The position numbers and the translations under genes were made by a program. Of a stretch of 64,000 nt of DNA, positions 44,463 to 53,912 are shown in pieces (positions within the stretch are counted from its first letter, which is position 1; each line of letters starts with the position of its first letter). The DNA is from Streptomyces sp. LUP47B (GTDB taxonomy: Bacteria; Actinomycetota; Actinomycetes; Streptomycetales; Streptomycetaceae), in the NCBI RefSeq assembly GCF_001746295.1, contig NZ_MJAH01000001.1:57192-121191 (forward strand). Reading direction: 5' to 3'. The notes below the pieces were generated by a model, which saw only the letters and a program-made list of their open reading frames with translations, searched no databases and was not told the DNA's origin.

Positions 44463-44755
44463 GGGACTCGGCAGTAACCGATTGGCCCGGGACCGCCTTG
44501 AGCGGAGGCGGTCCCGACGCGCCGAATCCGTGGGGACGGGATCGGCGCGAGGTCCCAGGTCCGGCGGTGGACTTTCCCCCAGTCCGCCGCCGGATCCGAG
44601 GACGCCACCGCGCTCTCTGAGGGTCCTGTCCGACATGCGGCCTACCCGACAGACTGCAGCCCATCGGACCGCCAGCCGCCGAGCCTCACCTTTCGTAGTC
44701 CTGTCCGCTTTTCCGCGTCCCGAAATTCCGTTGCCAGTTCCGAAGGGGCACCCCT
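44463..44755. other. Intergenic region upstream of the exporter
   Basis: About 290 bp without a supported gene. GC-rich palindromic stretches occur but none is clearly a terminator or operator. It should hold the exporter's promoter. Confidence 0.4.
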
Positions 44756-46273
44756 ATGTCCGAAACAGCCCGCAAGGCACCCAGCGTTCCCGACCCCAAC
44801 CGCTGGCGAGCCCTCGCATTCATCTCGATCGCCCAGCTGATGGTCATCCTCGACGCGACCATCGTGAACATCGCCCTGCCCTCCGCTCAACAGGACCTGG
44901 GCATCTCGGACGGCAACCGCCAGTGGGTCATCACCGCCTACGCCCTCGCCTTCGGCGGTCTCCTCCTGTTCGGCGGCCGGATCGCCGACCTCTGGGGCCG
45001 CAAGCGCGCCTTCGTCATCGGTCTGGTGGGCTTCGGCGCGGCCTCCGCACTGGGCGGCGCCGCCACCAACGAGGCGATGATGTACAGCTCCCGTGCCCTG
45101 CAGGGCGTCTTCGGCGCCCTCCTCGCCCCCGCCGCTCTCTCCCTGCTCTCCGTGACGTTCACCGACGCCAAGGAGCGCGCCAGGGCGTTCGGCGTCTACA
45201 GTGCGATCTCCGGTGCCGGCGGCGCCGTCGGCCTGATCCTCGGCGGCGTCCTGACCGAATACCTGGACTGGCGCTGGACGTTCTTCGTGAACATCCCATT
45301 CGCCGCGATCGCCGCAGCCGGTGCGTACTTCGTCATCAGCGAGCCGGAAGGCGGGCGCAACCGCTCGCCGCTCGACATCCCCGGAGTGATCCTGTCCGCC
45401 CTCGGCCTGGTCGCGCTGGTCTACGGCTTCACCCGCGCCGAGTCCGACGGCTGGAGAGACTCCACGACCCTCGGCCTGTTCGTTGCCTCCGCGGTCCTGC
45501 TGCTCGCCTTCGTCATCACCGAGGCCAAGGTCAAGGCCCCGCTGCTGCCCCTGCGCGTGGTCACCGAACGCAACCGCGGCGGCGCCTTCCTCTCGTTCGG
45601 CCTCGCGAACATCGCGATCTACGGCCTGTTCCTCTTCCTCACCTACTACCTGCAGATCGTCAAGGGCTACTCGCCGATCAAGACCGGCTTCGCCTTCCTG
45701 CCGTTGGTTGCCGGCACGATGATCGGCGCGACCCAGATCGGCACCCGCCTGACGCCCCGCGTGCCGGCGCGGCTGCTGATGGGTCCCGGCTTCCTGGTCG
45801 CCGCGGCCGGCATGTTCCTGCTGACCCAACTGGAGGTCGGCTCCTCGTACGCCGGTCTCCTCCTGCCGACACTACTGATCGTCGGCATCGGCCTGGGTAC
45901 CGCGTTCATGCCCGCCATGTCCGTGGCCACGCACGGGGTGGAGTCGCGCGACGCCGGTGCCGCCTCCGCCATGGTCAACACCTCGCAGCAGCTGGGCGGC
46001 GCAATCGGCACGGCCTTGCTGAACACCATCGCCGCCTCCGCCATGGCCTCGTACATCACAGACCACATCGCCACGACCGCAACGAAGCCCCAGCAGCAAC
46101 TGGTCCAGCTCCAGGGCATGGTGCACGGCTACGCCAACGCCGCCTGGGTCGCCGTCGGCATCGTGGCCGGCGCCGCCGTGATAGCGCTGGCTCTCATCAA
46201 CGTCGGCCGCCCGAAGGCCGATTCGAGCACCGGCGAGGGACCCGAAGCCCAGGTACCGGTGATCGCACACTGA
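44756..46273 (+). CDS. MFS multidrug exporter (DHA2, 14-TM type)
   Basis: A 505-residue transporter with 14 predicted helices. Motifs include LMVILDATIVNIALPSAQQD in helix 1 (the D1 motif of the DHA2 family), GGRIADLWGRKRAF (motif A) and GAGGAVGLILGGVLTEYLDW (motif C). It would export drugs or a secondary metabolite by proton antiport. ATG 44756 has AAGGGG seven bases upstream. An SDR remnant follows. The regulator may be the TetR at 43.2 kb or one outside the window. Confidence 0.88.
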   Translation: MSETARKAPSVPDPNRWRALAFISIAQLMVILDATIVNIALPSAQQDLGISDGNRQWVITAYALAFGGLLLFGGRIADLWGRKRAFVIGLVGFGAASALGGAATNEAMMYSSRALQGVFGALLAPAALSLLSVTFTDAKERARAFGVYSAISGAGGAVGLILGGVLTEYLDWRWTFFVNIPFAAIAAAGAYFVISEPEGGRNRSPLDIPGVILSALGLVALVYGFTRAESDGWRDSTTLGLFVASAVLLLAFVITEAKVKAPLLPLRVVTERNRGGAFLSFGLANIAIYGLFLFLTYYLQIVKGYSPIKTGFAFLPLVAGTMIGATQIGTRLTPRVPARLLMGPGFLVAAAGMFLLTQLEVGSSYAGLLLPTLLIVGIGLGTAFMPAMSVATHGVESRDAGAASAMVNTSQQLGGAIGTALLNTIAASAMASYITDHIATTATKPQQQLVQLQGMVHGYANAAWVAVGIVAGAAVIALALINVGRPKADSSTGEGPEAQVPVIAH

Positions 46274-46390
46274 CAATGCCCCCTCCCGAGCGGGCCCATG
46301 GTCCGCTCCGGCTCCTCCGCATCCGGAGCCGGGGCGGGCCTTCTTCGGTCCCGACGGCCGACAGCAGAGGGCGCTGGTGCCCGGCCTCAC

Positions 46391-46783
46391 CATGGCCACC
46401 CCAAGCGAGTCCACGGTGGAAAACCTGCAGCCGCAGATCGAGTACAACTTCTACGGCGCCGTCACCGCCGCCCGCGCCGTATTGCCCGCCATGCGGGAGG
46501 CCGGAGCCGGGACCCTGCTGTTCACCACCGGCGGCGGCTCCATCAACCCCGTCCCCATGCTCGGCAACGTCAACGCCGCGGCCGGAGCACTGCGCAACTG
46601 GGTGCTCAACCTGCACAACGAACTGGCGGGTGCGGCGTGTACGCCGCGCACGTGGCGATCAGCACCTGGATCGGTGACGACGGCCCCGAAGGCATCCCCG
46701 CAGCCACCCCCGACCAGATCGCACCCTTGTACTGGGACCTGCACGAGCGCCGCGACCAACCCGAGGCCGTCTTCACCGGCTGA
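46391..46783 (+). pseudogene. SDR-family remnant
   Basis: The frame reads NFYGAVTAARAVLPAMREAG, GTLLFTTGGGSINPVPMLGN and NAAAGALRNWVLNLHNELAG. It then shifts (one base short in GGTGCGGCGTG, about 46635) to VYAAHVAISTWIGDDGPEG and ends at 46783. The N-terminal cofactor site is also missing. Confidence 0.65.
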
Positions 46784-47117
46784 CTCACGCCGGCACTCCG
46801 GCCGCTGCCCACGGGCGGCGGACGTCGTTCTCGCGGTCGGCCCGAAGCTGCCGGTATGGGCTCGATATCCCAAGTCGGCGATGGTGGGCGGTTCGTGACG
46901 GTCGGAGGATACGCCTGCCGGCACGACTTTCGGTGATCATGGAGTGTCGAGTTCACTGATCACCACAAACGGAAGACCGTGCCTGCTGCGCAGCGCAACG
47001 CGTCGGCCCCGCCCTACGGGCCGTACGACCCGCCGCCCGCCGGTTCAGCCCAGACCGTCGGCGCCGACCGGGACGGCGGATTCGTCGAGCAGGGCGTCGG
47101 TGACGGTACGGCGCAGT

Positions 47118-47816
47118 CATAGACCGTATCTCGCTCGCCAAGGTCGCCCGCCGCATCCAGGACGGTGTCCCGCCGTCCCTGCGCGGCCGGGTGTTCGCGG
47201 CGACCGCCGACCTGGCGGCGCTCGCGGGGTGGTCAGCCACGACTGCGGCCGGTACGCCATCGCCCAACGCTTCTGGAGTTACGGCACGTACGCGGCCGGG
47301 GAAGCGGGGCGGCGCGACCGCGGGGTGGAGATCGTCACCCGCATGTCGCACCAGATGATCTACCTCGGCCACCCGCAGGGCGCCCTCGGTCTCCTCGGCG
47401 TCGCCGCGAAGAAGGCCACCCTGCCCGCGACGAGAGCGCTGGTCGCCTCGCAGACCGGCCGGGTGCACGCGGCCCTCGGCGACGAGCGGGAGGCCGACCG
47501 GTACCTCGGCGACGCCGACGGCCTCCTGGCGGACGGACTCGGCGACGACGTCCCCGAGTGGGTGAGCTACTTCGACGCGGCCGAGCATGCCGGCGCCCGC
47601 GCGGTCTCCGCCCGCGACCTCGCCGGACTCCACCACGGCCGCCGAGTGGCGAGCGGCCATCTCGACGACGCGGCCCGCGTCGACTCCACCCTCGTGGCCT
47701 CCCGCCTCAACATGCTGCTGGAGGCGGCCCGGCCGTACGAGACCGCCGCGGTGCAGGACGTACGTACCAGGGCTCGGGATCTCGCCACCGCCCGTCCGAC
47801 CACCATCGCGGCCTGA
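47118..47816 (+). pseudogene. TPR-type regulator remnant, frameshifted
   Basis: The readable parts are DRISLAKVARRIQDGVPPSL and FAATADLAALAGW in one frame, then in another VSHDCGRYAIAQRFWSYGTY, GHPQGALGLLGVAAKKATLP and RDLAGLHHGRRVASGHLDDA to the stop at 47816. One base missing in GGGGTGGTCAGC (about 47232) splits them. It resembles the C-terminal TPR part of NsdA-type regulators. The HTH end is absent. Confidence 0.6.
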
Positions 47817-48045
47817 GACCATCGAGCGCATGGGTAAGCACTCCCGACGCCTCCTTCGACGTATGGAGTGCACCACGATCGCGGACAAGACCGCACCGCC
47901 CGCTCTGGACCTGCTGATGCGCGATTGATGGCGCCACGCGAACCGAGCGAATACGGCCGAGGGCAACGAGGCAGGCACCATACAATTTGGACGCGAACGA
48001 TTGCGTTGCCCCATGCCTTCACAGGCGGCCCGAAGGAGTGTGCCC

Positions 48046-48618
48046 GTGCCCGGCCATCGTTCCATCACCGAAGCCGAGAAACTGGCAGAGGCCAAGCTTG
48101 GCGGTATCCCCCTACGGCATGACCAGATGGCCGTCGTCGCCAACATCTATCGCGCCGCCTCGGCGGTGCGGCAGCACCTGGAGAATTCCGTGTTGCGCGG
48201 CGTCGACCTGACGTGGACTGCCTTCGTGGTTCTCTGGGTCATCTGGGTCTGGGGTGAGCCGGAAACGCGGCACGTGGCCGAGGAGGCTGGGATCTCCAAG
48301 GGCACGCTCACGGGGGTTGCCCGGACGCTGGAAAGGCGTGGGCTTGTACAGAGAGCCGATCACCCCACCGACGGCAGGCTGGTGCTGCTCAGCCTGACTG
48401 ATCAAGGTGAGGAGCTGATGCGGCGCGTCTTTCCGGCGTTCAACGAGGAGGAAGCCTTCGTCACGGGGCAGCTCAGCGATGAGCAGTGCGGCATCGTCGC
48501 TGCCGGGCTGCGTCAGGTGGTGCTGCAGGTGGAGGAGAACGGTGAGACACGCCGCCAGGCTCTCCTGGGCGGTGCGGCCCCCGCGCCACGTCGTAGCGGC
48601 CGCCGCCGCAAGGCGTGA
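48046..48618 (+). CDS. MarR-family transcriptional regulator
   Basis: A 190-residue protein with a winged helix core: HVAEEAGISKGTLTGVARTL, ERRGLVQRADHPTDGRLVLL (the wing) and SLTDQGEELM. The C-terminus is basic (RRSGRRRKA). GTG 48046 has AAGGAG seven bases upstream. No divergent target is intact next to it. MarR proteins usually sense phenolics or lipophilic ligands; the ligand is unknown. Confidence 0.85.
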   Translation: MPGHRSITEAEKLAEAKLGGIPLRHDQMAVVANIYRAASAVRQHLENSVLRGVDLTWTAFVVLWVIWVWGEPETRHVAEEAGISKGTLTGVARTLERRGLVQRADHPTDGRLVLLSLTDQGEELMRRVFPAFNEEEAFVTGQLSDEQCGIVAAGLRQVVLQVEENGETRRQALLGGAAPAPRRSGRRRKA

Positions 48619-48690
48619 GCCCACACAGTCCCGGACCACCGCTCCCATAGGGGGTGCGCGGACGGAGAACCGACCGGCCAGTAGCCCCCG

Positions 48691-51132
48691 TCACAGCTCG
48701 AATCGCTCGCCCGGGAAGGTTCCCGGCAGTTTGGCAGGCGACAGCGGCACCTCGGTCCAGATGGTCTTGCCTGTTGACGTGTACCGGGTTCCCCAGCGTT
48801 GTGTCAGTTGCGCGACCAGGAACAGACCTCGGCCGCCCTCGTCTTCCATCGCCGCCCGCCGAAGGTGGGGCGAGGTGTGGCCGCCATCGGAGACCTCGAC
48901 GATGAGGCCGCGCTCCTGGATCAGCCGCAGACACACCGGAGCGTTGCCATAGCGGATCGCGTTGGTGACCAGCTCGCTGACGACGAGCTCGACGACGAAC
49001 GACGCGGCTTCGTCGACTCCCCACGCGGCCAGCTGGTCGAGGGCCAGCGACCGGGCTCTTGCCACTTCTGCGGCGTCGCAGGCCATGTCCCACGTCGCCA
49101 CCAGACTCTCGGCCAGGGCGTGGACGCGGAGCAGCAGCAGTGCGGCGTCGTCCTCGGGGGCTTGGGGCAGGAGCCTGGTGATGACCCTGTCGCAGATCCT
49201 GTCCAGTTGGCCGTTCCCGGGCCCGGAGAGTGTGGTGCAGAGAGATCGGATCCCTGCGTCGATGTCTGTCTGACGGTTTTCCACGAGTCCGTCGGTGTAC
49301 AGAGCGAGCATGGCGCCTTCCTGCAGCTCGATGTCGGCGCATTCGAACGGCAGGCCGCCCAGGCCGAGGGGCGGTCCGGCGGGAAGGTCCACAAGCTCGG
49401 TGTGCCCGTCGGGGGTGACAAGTACGGGCGGCAGATGGCCCGCCCGGGCCATGACGCAGTGCCGGGAGACCGGATCGTAGATCGCGTACAGGCAGGTGAC
49501 GCCCAGTGCCTGGTCCTCGGTCTCGGCCTCGGCCTCGGCCTCGGCGGCACCGGAAGTCGGAATACCGGTCCGCGCCACGAGGTCGTCGAGACGGGCGAGC
49601 AGTTCGTCCGGCGCGAGGTCGAGCGCCGCCAGCGCCGCGACGGTGGTGCGCACCCGGCCCATGGTGGCGGCCGCGCCCATGCCGTGTCCGGCGACATCCC
49701 CCACCACCAGCCCGACGCGTGCCCCGGAGAGGGGGATGACGTCGTACCAGTCTCCGCCGACGCCAGCGTGTCCGGCCGCGGGCAGATAGCGGTGGGCGAC
49801 TTCCACGCCCGGTTGTTCGGGCAGGGCGCGAGGGAGAAGATCACGCTGGAGCATGAGTGCGGTCGCATGTTCTCGGGTGTAGCGGCGGGCGTTGTCCAGG
49901 CAGACCGCGGTGCGGGAGACAAGTTCTTCGGCGAGCTGGATCTCCTCATGCTCGAAGGGGTCGGCGTGTTGGGGGCGCGCGAAGGCCGCCACGCCCAGGG
50001 TGGTGCCGCGGGCCTTGAGGGGAAGGGCGAGCACGTGGGCGGCCGCGTCGGTAGCCGGCGCGTTCTCGGCCAGGCACCGCAGGCTGACGGTGTCCAGTTC
50101 GTCGTACGCGGTGTCCTTGGCCGCGGTGTGATCGGTGCGGTGAGCTACCCGGCAGAGGGTGGGGTGGGTGCCGAAGTGTTGTGGTTCCTCCCCGCCCAGG
50201 ACGGGTTCGAAGATGTCCACGATGACGGCCTCGGCGAATTCGGGGACCACGAGTTCCGCCAGTTCGCCGGCCGTATGCCGGATGTCCAGGGTTCTTCCGA
50301 TACTGCCGCTCGCCCGGCTGAGCAGAGCGAGACGCTGCCGTGCCACATAGCGGTCGGTGATGTCGAGGCCGGCCTCACAGACTCCGATCGGCCGGCCTTC
50401 CTCGTCCTGAAGCCGGAAGTAGGAGCACGACCAGACGCGTTCATGATGGGGGGCCAGGAAAGTGGCGCTCCGGTACCGCACGTCGACCACGGGTGAGCCG
50501 GTGCGGGCCACGCGCTGGACAATTTCCTCGACACTTATGACCGGCCGGTCAGCCTCCTCCAGCACCTCGCCCTGCGGCAGAATGTCCTTCAGGAACCTTC
50601 CGGCTGCCTCCTTGAGCGAGATTCCGAACTGCTTCTCGATCGCGGCGTTGACCCAGCGCACCCGGGCGTCCGTGTCGTAGATCACCAGCTGGACGGGCGA
50701 TTCCCGGTCGAGTCCGTCAAGCATGGCCCGGCCGAGGGCCTCCCAGTGCGCCAGCTCGGAATCCACTGCCACCAGCAGCCACCCGGTCGCGCCCACCCCG
50801 AGGGCGAGCGGGGTGAGAGACAAGGACACGGGCACCGGGCGGCCGTCACCCCGGCGGACCGGCCGGGGGCCGAGCGACCATGCCGTACCACCGTCACCAG
50901 CGGCTGAGGAGATGCCGGCTCCCGTTTCGGTATCGGCCAGGACCGCGTCGGCGGACCGGCCGAGGACCTCCTCGGACGCCAGACCGAACAGCTCCTCGGC
51001 TTCCCTGCTCCACCCGGTGAACCGCAGGTGCCGGTCCAGCACTGCGGTCGCGCCGCCGGGCGTCGGCATGCCCGAGGAAGGCGTGCCGTGCGGCCGGACT
51101 CCCTGGTCATGCCCTGTGAAAATGCTCGTCAT
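48691..51132 (-). CDS. PAS-PAS-GAF-SpoIIE phosphatase with C-terminal HATPase
   Basis: An 813-residue multidomain signalling protein. PAS-like units lie at residues 30-115 (DRHLRFTGWSREAEELFGLA) and 140-265 (IYDTDARVRWVNAAIEKQFG). A GAF-like region spans 280-420. A PP2C/SpoIIE phosphatase spans 440-640 (GGDWYDVIPLSGARVGLVVG, DVAGHGMGAAA) and contains a short Ala-Glu repeat. An RsbW-like ATPase is at 670-800 (VSELVTNAIRYG; GGRGLFLVAQLTQRWG). It would sense a ligand or redox signal and act on an anti-anti-sigma factor. ATG 51132 has AGGAG upstream and overlaps the end of the TetR gene by 26 bp. Confidence 0.9.
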   Translation of the reverse strand: MTSIFTGHDQGVRPHGTPSSGMPTPGGATAVLDRHLRFTGWSREAEELFGLASEEVLGRSADAVLADTETGAGISSAAGDGGTAWSLGPRPVRRGDGRPVPVSLSLTPLALGVGATGWLLVAVDSELAHWEALGRAMLDGLDRESPVQLVIYDTDARVRWVNAAIEKQFGISLKEAAGRFLKDILPQGEVLEEADRPVISVEEIVQRVARTGSPVVDVRYRSATFLAPHHERVWSCSYFRLQDEEGRPIGVCEAGLDITDRYVARQRLALLSRASGSIGRTLDIRHTAGELAELVVPEFAEAVIVDIFEPVLGGEEPQHFGTHPTLCRVAHRTDHTAAKDTAYDELDTVSLRCLAENAPATDAAAHVLALPLKARGTTLGVAAFARPQHADPFEHEEIQLAEELVSRTAVCLDNARRYTREHATALMLQRDLLPRALPEQPGVEVAHRYLPAAGHAGVGGDWYDVIPLSGARVGLVVGDVAGHGMGAAATMGRVRTTVAALAALDLAPDELLARLDDLVARTGIPTSGAAEAEAEAETEDQALGVTCLYAIYDPVSRHCVMARAGHLPPVLVTPDGHTELVDLPAGPPLGLGGLPFECADIELQEGAMLALYTDGLVENRQTDIDAGIRSLCTTLSGPGNGQLDRICDRVITRLLPQAPEDDAALLLLRVHALAESLVATWDMACDAAEVARARSLALDQLAAWGVDEAASFVVELVVSELVTNAIRYGNAPVCLRLIQERGLIVEVSDGGHTSPHLRRAAMEDEGGRGLFLVAQLTQRWGTRYTSTGKTIWTEVPLSPAKLPGTFPGERFEL

Positions 51133-51790
51133 CGCCGCTCCTGAGGTTGGTGCAGGAGAGCTTCGGCTCATTCAATGTACCGTCGGACGCCCCCGGTGAC
51201 GCCTGCGCGCGATAGGCCGCGAGAAGTCGGCGCAGGGCGTCGACACTCTTCTCGGTGCGGCCTGGTGCGCCGGACGTGACCTGGTGGAATACCAGGCCGT
51301 CCAGGGCCGCGAAGACGATCTCCGCCACGTCCTGCGACACGTCGAAGCAGGCCAGTGCCTCGCGGACGGCGTCGCGGTATGCGTCGTAGAGCACGTCTAC
51401 GTGGTGCCGCAGCTCCGGCCGCCTGCTCGCTTCGAGCTTCAGTTCGTACTGGAACGCCTGGACGTCGGGGTCGGCCGCGATGAAGTCGGCCAGGGTCGCG
51501 GCGAAGTCCTCCAGTCTTCCGCTGGCGGGCACCAGCGAGGACGTCTCGATGCTGCGTGTGACGCACCACCGCAGCGCCTCTTCGAGGAGGGCGTCGCGCG
51601 AACCGAAGTGGTGGGCGACCAGCCCGTGCGTGACGCCGGCTTCGGCGGCGACGGCACGGTAGGTCAGCTTCCGCAGGCCGCCCCGGGCCACCACCCTGAC
51701 GGCCGCTTCCAGGAGCGCCTCCCGCCCTTCGCCGTAACCGGGCCGGGTGTCCTGGCCGGTCTCGCCGTCTGTCTCTGCCGCGGCGTTCAC
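51107..51790 (-). CDS. TetR-family regulator (first of the flanking pair)
   Basis: A 227-residue protein with HTH blocks LLEAAVRVVARGGLRKLTYR and AGVTHGLVAHHFGSRDALLE. It is a close paralogue of the TetR at 62497. GTG 51790 has AAGGAGGGG upstream. It is divergent from the demethylase operon; the shared operator TATCC-N4-GGATA lies between them. Its end overlaps the phosphatase start, so the phosphatase may be read from the same transcript. Confidence 0.88.
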   Translation of the reverse strand: MNAAAETDGETGQDTRPGYGEGREALLEAAVRVVARGGLRKLTYRAVAAEAGVTHGLVAHHFGSRDALLEEALRWCVTRSIETSSLVPASGRLEDFAATLADFIAADPDVQAFQYELKLEASRRPELRHHVDVLYDAYRDAVREALACFDVSQDVAEIVFAALDGLVFHQVTSGAPGRTEKSVDALRRLLAAYRAQASPGASDGTLNEPKLSCTNLRSGDDEHFHRA

Positions 51791-51835
51791 TCGCCCCTCC
51801 TTCTGTCTGCCGTCCCCGAAACTCAATCTATCCTA

Positions 51836-51862
51836 TTGACAAGTTATCCAGGTGGATAGATT
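51836..51862 (+). promoter_or_regulatory. Promoter with embedded TetR operator
   Basis: A -35-like TTGACA (51836-51841) is followed after 15-17 bp by TAGATT or GATTCT. The palindrome TATCCAGGTGGATA (51845-51858) lies between them, so binding would block RNA polymerase. The same palindrome type precedes the P450 gene at 62355. Confidence 0.75.
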
Positions 51863-51900
51863 CTCGCTGCAGCGCACGCCCTCTATCCACTGGAGTCCCC

Positions 51901-53022
51901 ATGGCCATCCCCGAAGGATTGAGCACCACGCCGTTCGCTCCCCGCTACGCGGACCGGGTCGAGGAGTGGATCGACGTCTACGGCAACGCCGTACCGCTGG
52001 CCATCGGTGATCCGGCCGAGGAGTACGAGGCCATCCGCACCGCCGTCGGGGCCTCCGAGTACTCGATGCTCTACAAGTGGCACGTCGAAGGTGAGAATGC
52101 CGTCGCCACCGTCGACGCCGTCTTCTCGCGCGGCGTCAAGGGGCTGGGCGCCGGACGCATCGCCTACGGGGTCGTGGTCGACGCCGACGGGATGATGCTG
52201 GACGACGTGACCGTGGCCGTCCTCGCGCCCGACCACGTCGTCGTCACCGGCGGCAACCCCGCCACCCTGCAGTCGCTGGCCGCTCACGCACCCGCCGGGA
52301 CCACGGTCGCCGAACGCCGCGACGAGTCCGCCGTCCTGACCCTGCAGGGCCCGCGCAGCCGCGACGTCCTCCAGCGCCTCACGCACGTCGACGTGTCAGG
52401 CGCCGCCTTCCCCTACTACACCTTCCTGCGCGACGCCCTCGTCGCGGGCATCCCCGCACAGGTGAGCCGGCTCGGTTTCACCGCCGAGCTCGGCTACGAG
52501 ATCCAGGTCCCGCGGGAGCAGGCGCTGGCGCTGTGGGACGCGGTCTTCGAGGCCGGTGGGGACCTGGGGATCAGGGCCTTCGGCGCGATCGCCCTGCTGA
52601 CCTGCCGCACCGAGGCCGGGATGATCATGGGGGAGCTGGAGTACGACCACACGGTCACCCCGTTCGAGTGCCGGATGGGCTGGGCGCTGGACTTCGACAA
52701 GGGCCCCTTCCAGGGGAGGGACGCGCTGCTGGCCAAGAAGGACAGCGTGACCGGCCGTGTCGTCAGCGTCGTCGTGGATGCCGCGCCGGATACCGCCGAG
52801 GGCGCCCGGCTGGAACTGGACGGCCGTGACATCGGCTACGTGACGATGGCGGTGCCCTCCCCCGTCCTCGACGGCGCCACCCTCGGTCTGGCCCGGGTCC
52901 ACCGCGACGCCGTGAAGTCCGGCACCGCGCTGACCGCCGTCGCCGCCGACGGCTCGAAGGCCGACGCCACGGTCCGGCCCACACCCGTGTACGACCCCGA
53001 GCGCGCCCGCGTGCGGGCCTGA
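51901..53022 (+). CDS. GcvT-like THF-dependent aminomethyltransferase/demethylase
   Basis: A 373-residue member of the glycine-cleavage T-protein superfamily. Blocks include YSMLYKWHVEGENAVATVDA, VLTLQGPRSRDVLQRL, RLGFTAELGYEIQVP and FQGRDALLAKK. T-like proteins outside glycine cleavage move a methyl or methylene group from N-, O- or S-methyl substrates to tetrahydrofolate. No glycine-cleavage H or P protein is present, so a dedicated demethylase is likely. It starts an operon with purU and folD, which would oxidise and release the one-carbon unit. Confidence 0.82.
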   Translation: MAIPEGLSTTPFAPRYADRVEEWIDVYGNAVPLAIGDPAEEYEAIRTAVGASEYSMLYKWHVEGENAVATVDAVFSRGVKGLGAGRIAYGVVVDADGMMLDDVTVAVLAPDHVVVTGGNPATLQSLAAHAPAGTTVAERRDESAVLTLQGPRSRDVLQRLTHVDVSGAAFPYYTFLRDALVAGIPAQVSRLGFTAELGYEIQVPREQALALWDAVFEAGGDLGIRAFGAIALLTCRTEAGMIMGELEYDHTVTPFECRMGWALDFDKGPFQGRDALLAKKDSVTGRVVSVVVDAAPDTAEGARLELDGRDIGYVTMAVPSPVLDGATLGLARVHRDAVKSGTALTAVAADGSKADATVRPTPVYDPERARVRA

Positions 53023-53040
53023 CCCGACGGAGATCCCGAC

Positions 53041-53886
53041 GTGCAACGCTACATTCTCACGCTCCGCTGCCCCGACCAGCCGGGCATCGTCCACGCTCTC
53101 GCCGCGGGCGTCGCGGAGGCCAAGGGCAACATCCTGGAGAGCGCCCAGTTCTCCGATCCCGGCACCGGCATCTTCACCATCCGTGTGAGCCTGGAGACAC
53201 CCGACGCCGACACCGAGAGCCTGCGGAACGAACTCACCCTGCGGCTGGCCCGTTTCGACCCGGTTCTGACCGTCCGGCCCGAGGAGCAGCGCCGCCGGGT
53301 GCTGCTGATGGTGTCGAAGTTCGACCACTGCCTGGTCGACCTGCTCTATCGCTGGGGTTTGGGTGAACTGCCCGTCGACATCCCGCTGATCGTCTCCAAC
53401 CACCCCGACCTGGCGCCGGTCGCGAAGCGGTACGGCATCCCCTTCGTCCACGTCCCCGTCACCCGCGACACCAAGCCCGAAGCGGAGGCCGAGCTGCTGC
53501 GGCTGGTGGCCGAGCACCGGGTCGACTTCGTGGTGCTCGCCCGTTACATGCAGGTCCTCTCCGACGACCTGTGCGGCAAGCTGTCCGGCCGGATCATCAA
53601 CATCCATCACTCGTTCCTGCCAGGCTTCAAGGGCGCCAAGCCCTACCACCAGGCCCACGAGCGGGGCGTCAAACTCATCGGCGCCACCGCCCACCTCGTC
53701 ACCGCCGACCTGGACGAGGGCCCGATCATCGAGCAGGACGTCGTCCGCGTCGGGCACCGCCACACCGCGCCCGAACTGGTCGCGATCGGCCGGGACGTCG
53801 AGCGGATCGTGCTGGCCCGCGCGGTCCGGCTGCACGCGGAGGACCGCGTCGTCCTCACCGGCTCCCGCACCGTCGTCTTTTCCTGA
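53041..53886 (+). CDS. purU: Formyltetrahydrofolate deformylase
   Basis: A 281-residue enzyme. An N-terminal ACT domain ([20 protein letters not shown]) is followed by a formyltransferase-like catalytic domain ([40 protein letters not shown], with the Asn-His and Asp of the active site; [13 protein letters not shown]). It hydrolyses 10-formyl-THF to THF and formate. GTG start 18 bp after the demethylase stop. Together with folD it regenerates free THF for demethylation. Confidence 0.93.
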   Translation: MQRYILTLRCPDQPGIVHALAAGVAEAKGNILESAQFSDPGTGIFTIRVSLETPDADTESLRNELTLRLARFDPVLTVRPEEQRRRVLLMVSKFDHCLVDLLYRWGLGELPVDIPLIVSNHPDLAPVAKRYGIPFVHVPVTRDTKPEAEAELLRLVAEHRVDFVVLARYMQVLSDDLCGKLSGRIINIHHSFLPGFKGAKPYHQAHERGVKLIGATAHLVTADLDEGPIIEQDVVRVGHRHTAPELVAIGRDVERIVLARAVRLHAEDRVVLTGSRTVVFS

Positions 53887-53912
53887 CAGCCGCACCGAGA
53901 GGCTTGTGTGAC

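Noticed and set aside
44642..45829. 395-codon open frame opposite the MFS exporter
   Set aside because: Composition is Gly/Glu/Asp/Arg noise; the exporter frame has all family motifs.
48799..50496. 565-codon open frame opposite the SpoIIE-type phosphatase
   Set aside because: Shadow of a multidomain gene with clear motifs on the minus strand.
52396..53895. 499-codon open frame opposite the demethylase and purU
   Set aside because: It spans two genes of recognised families on the other strand and has shadow-like composition.
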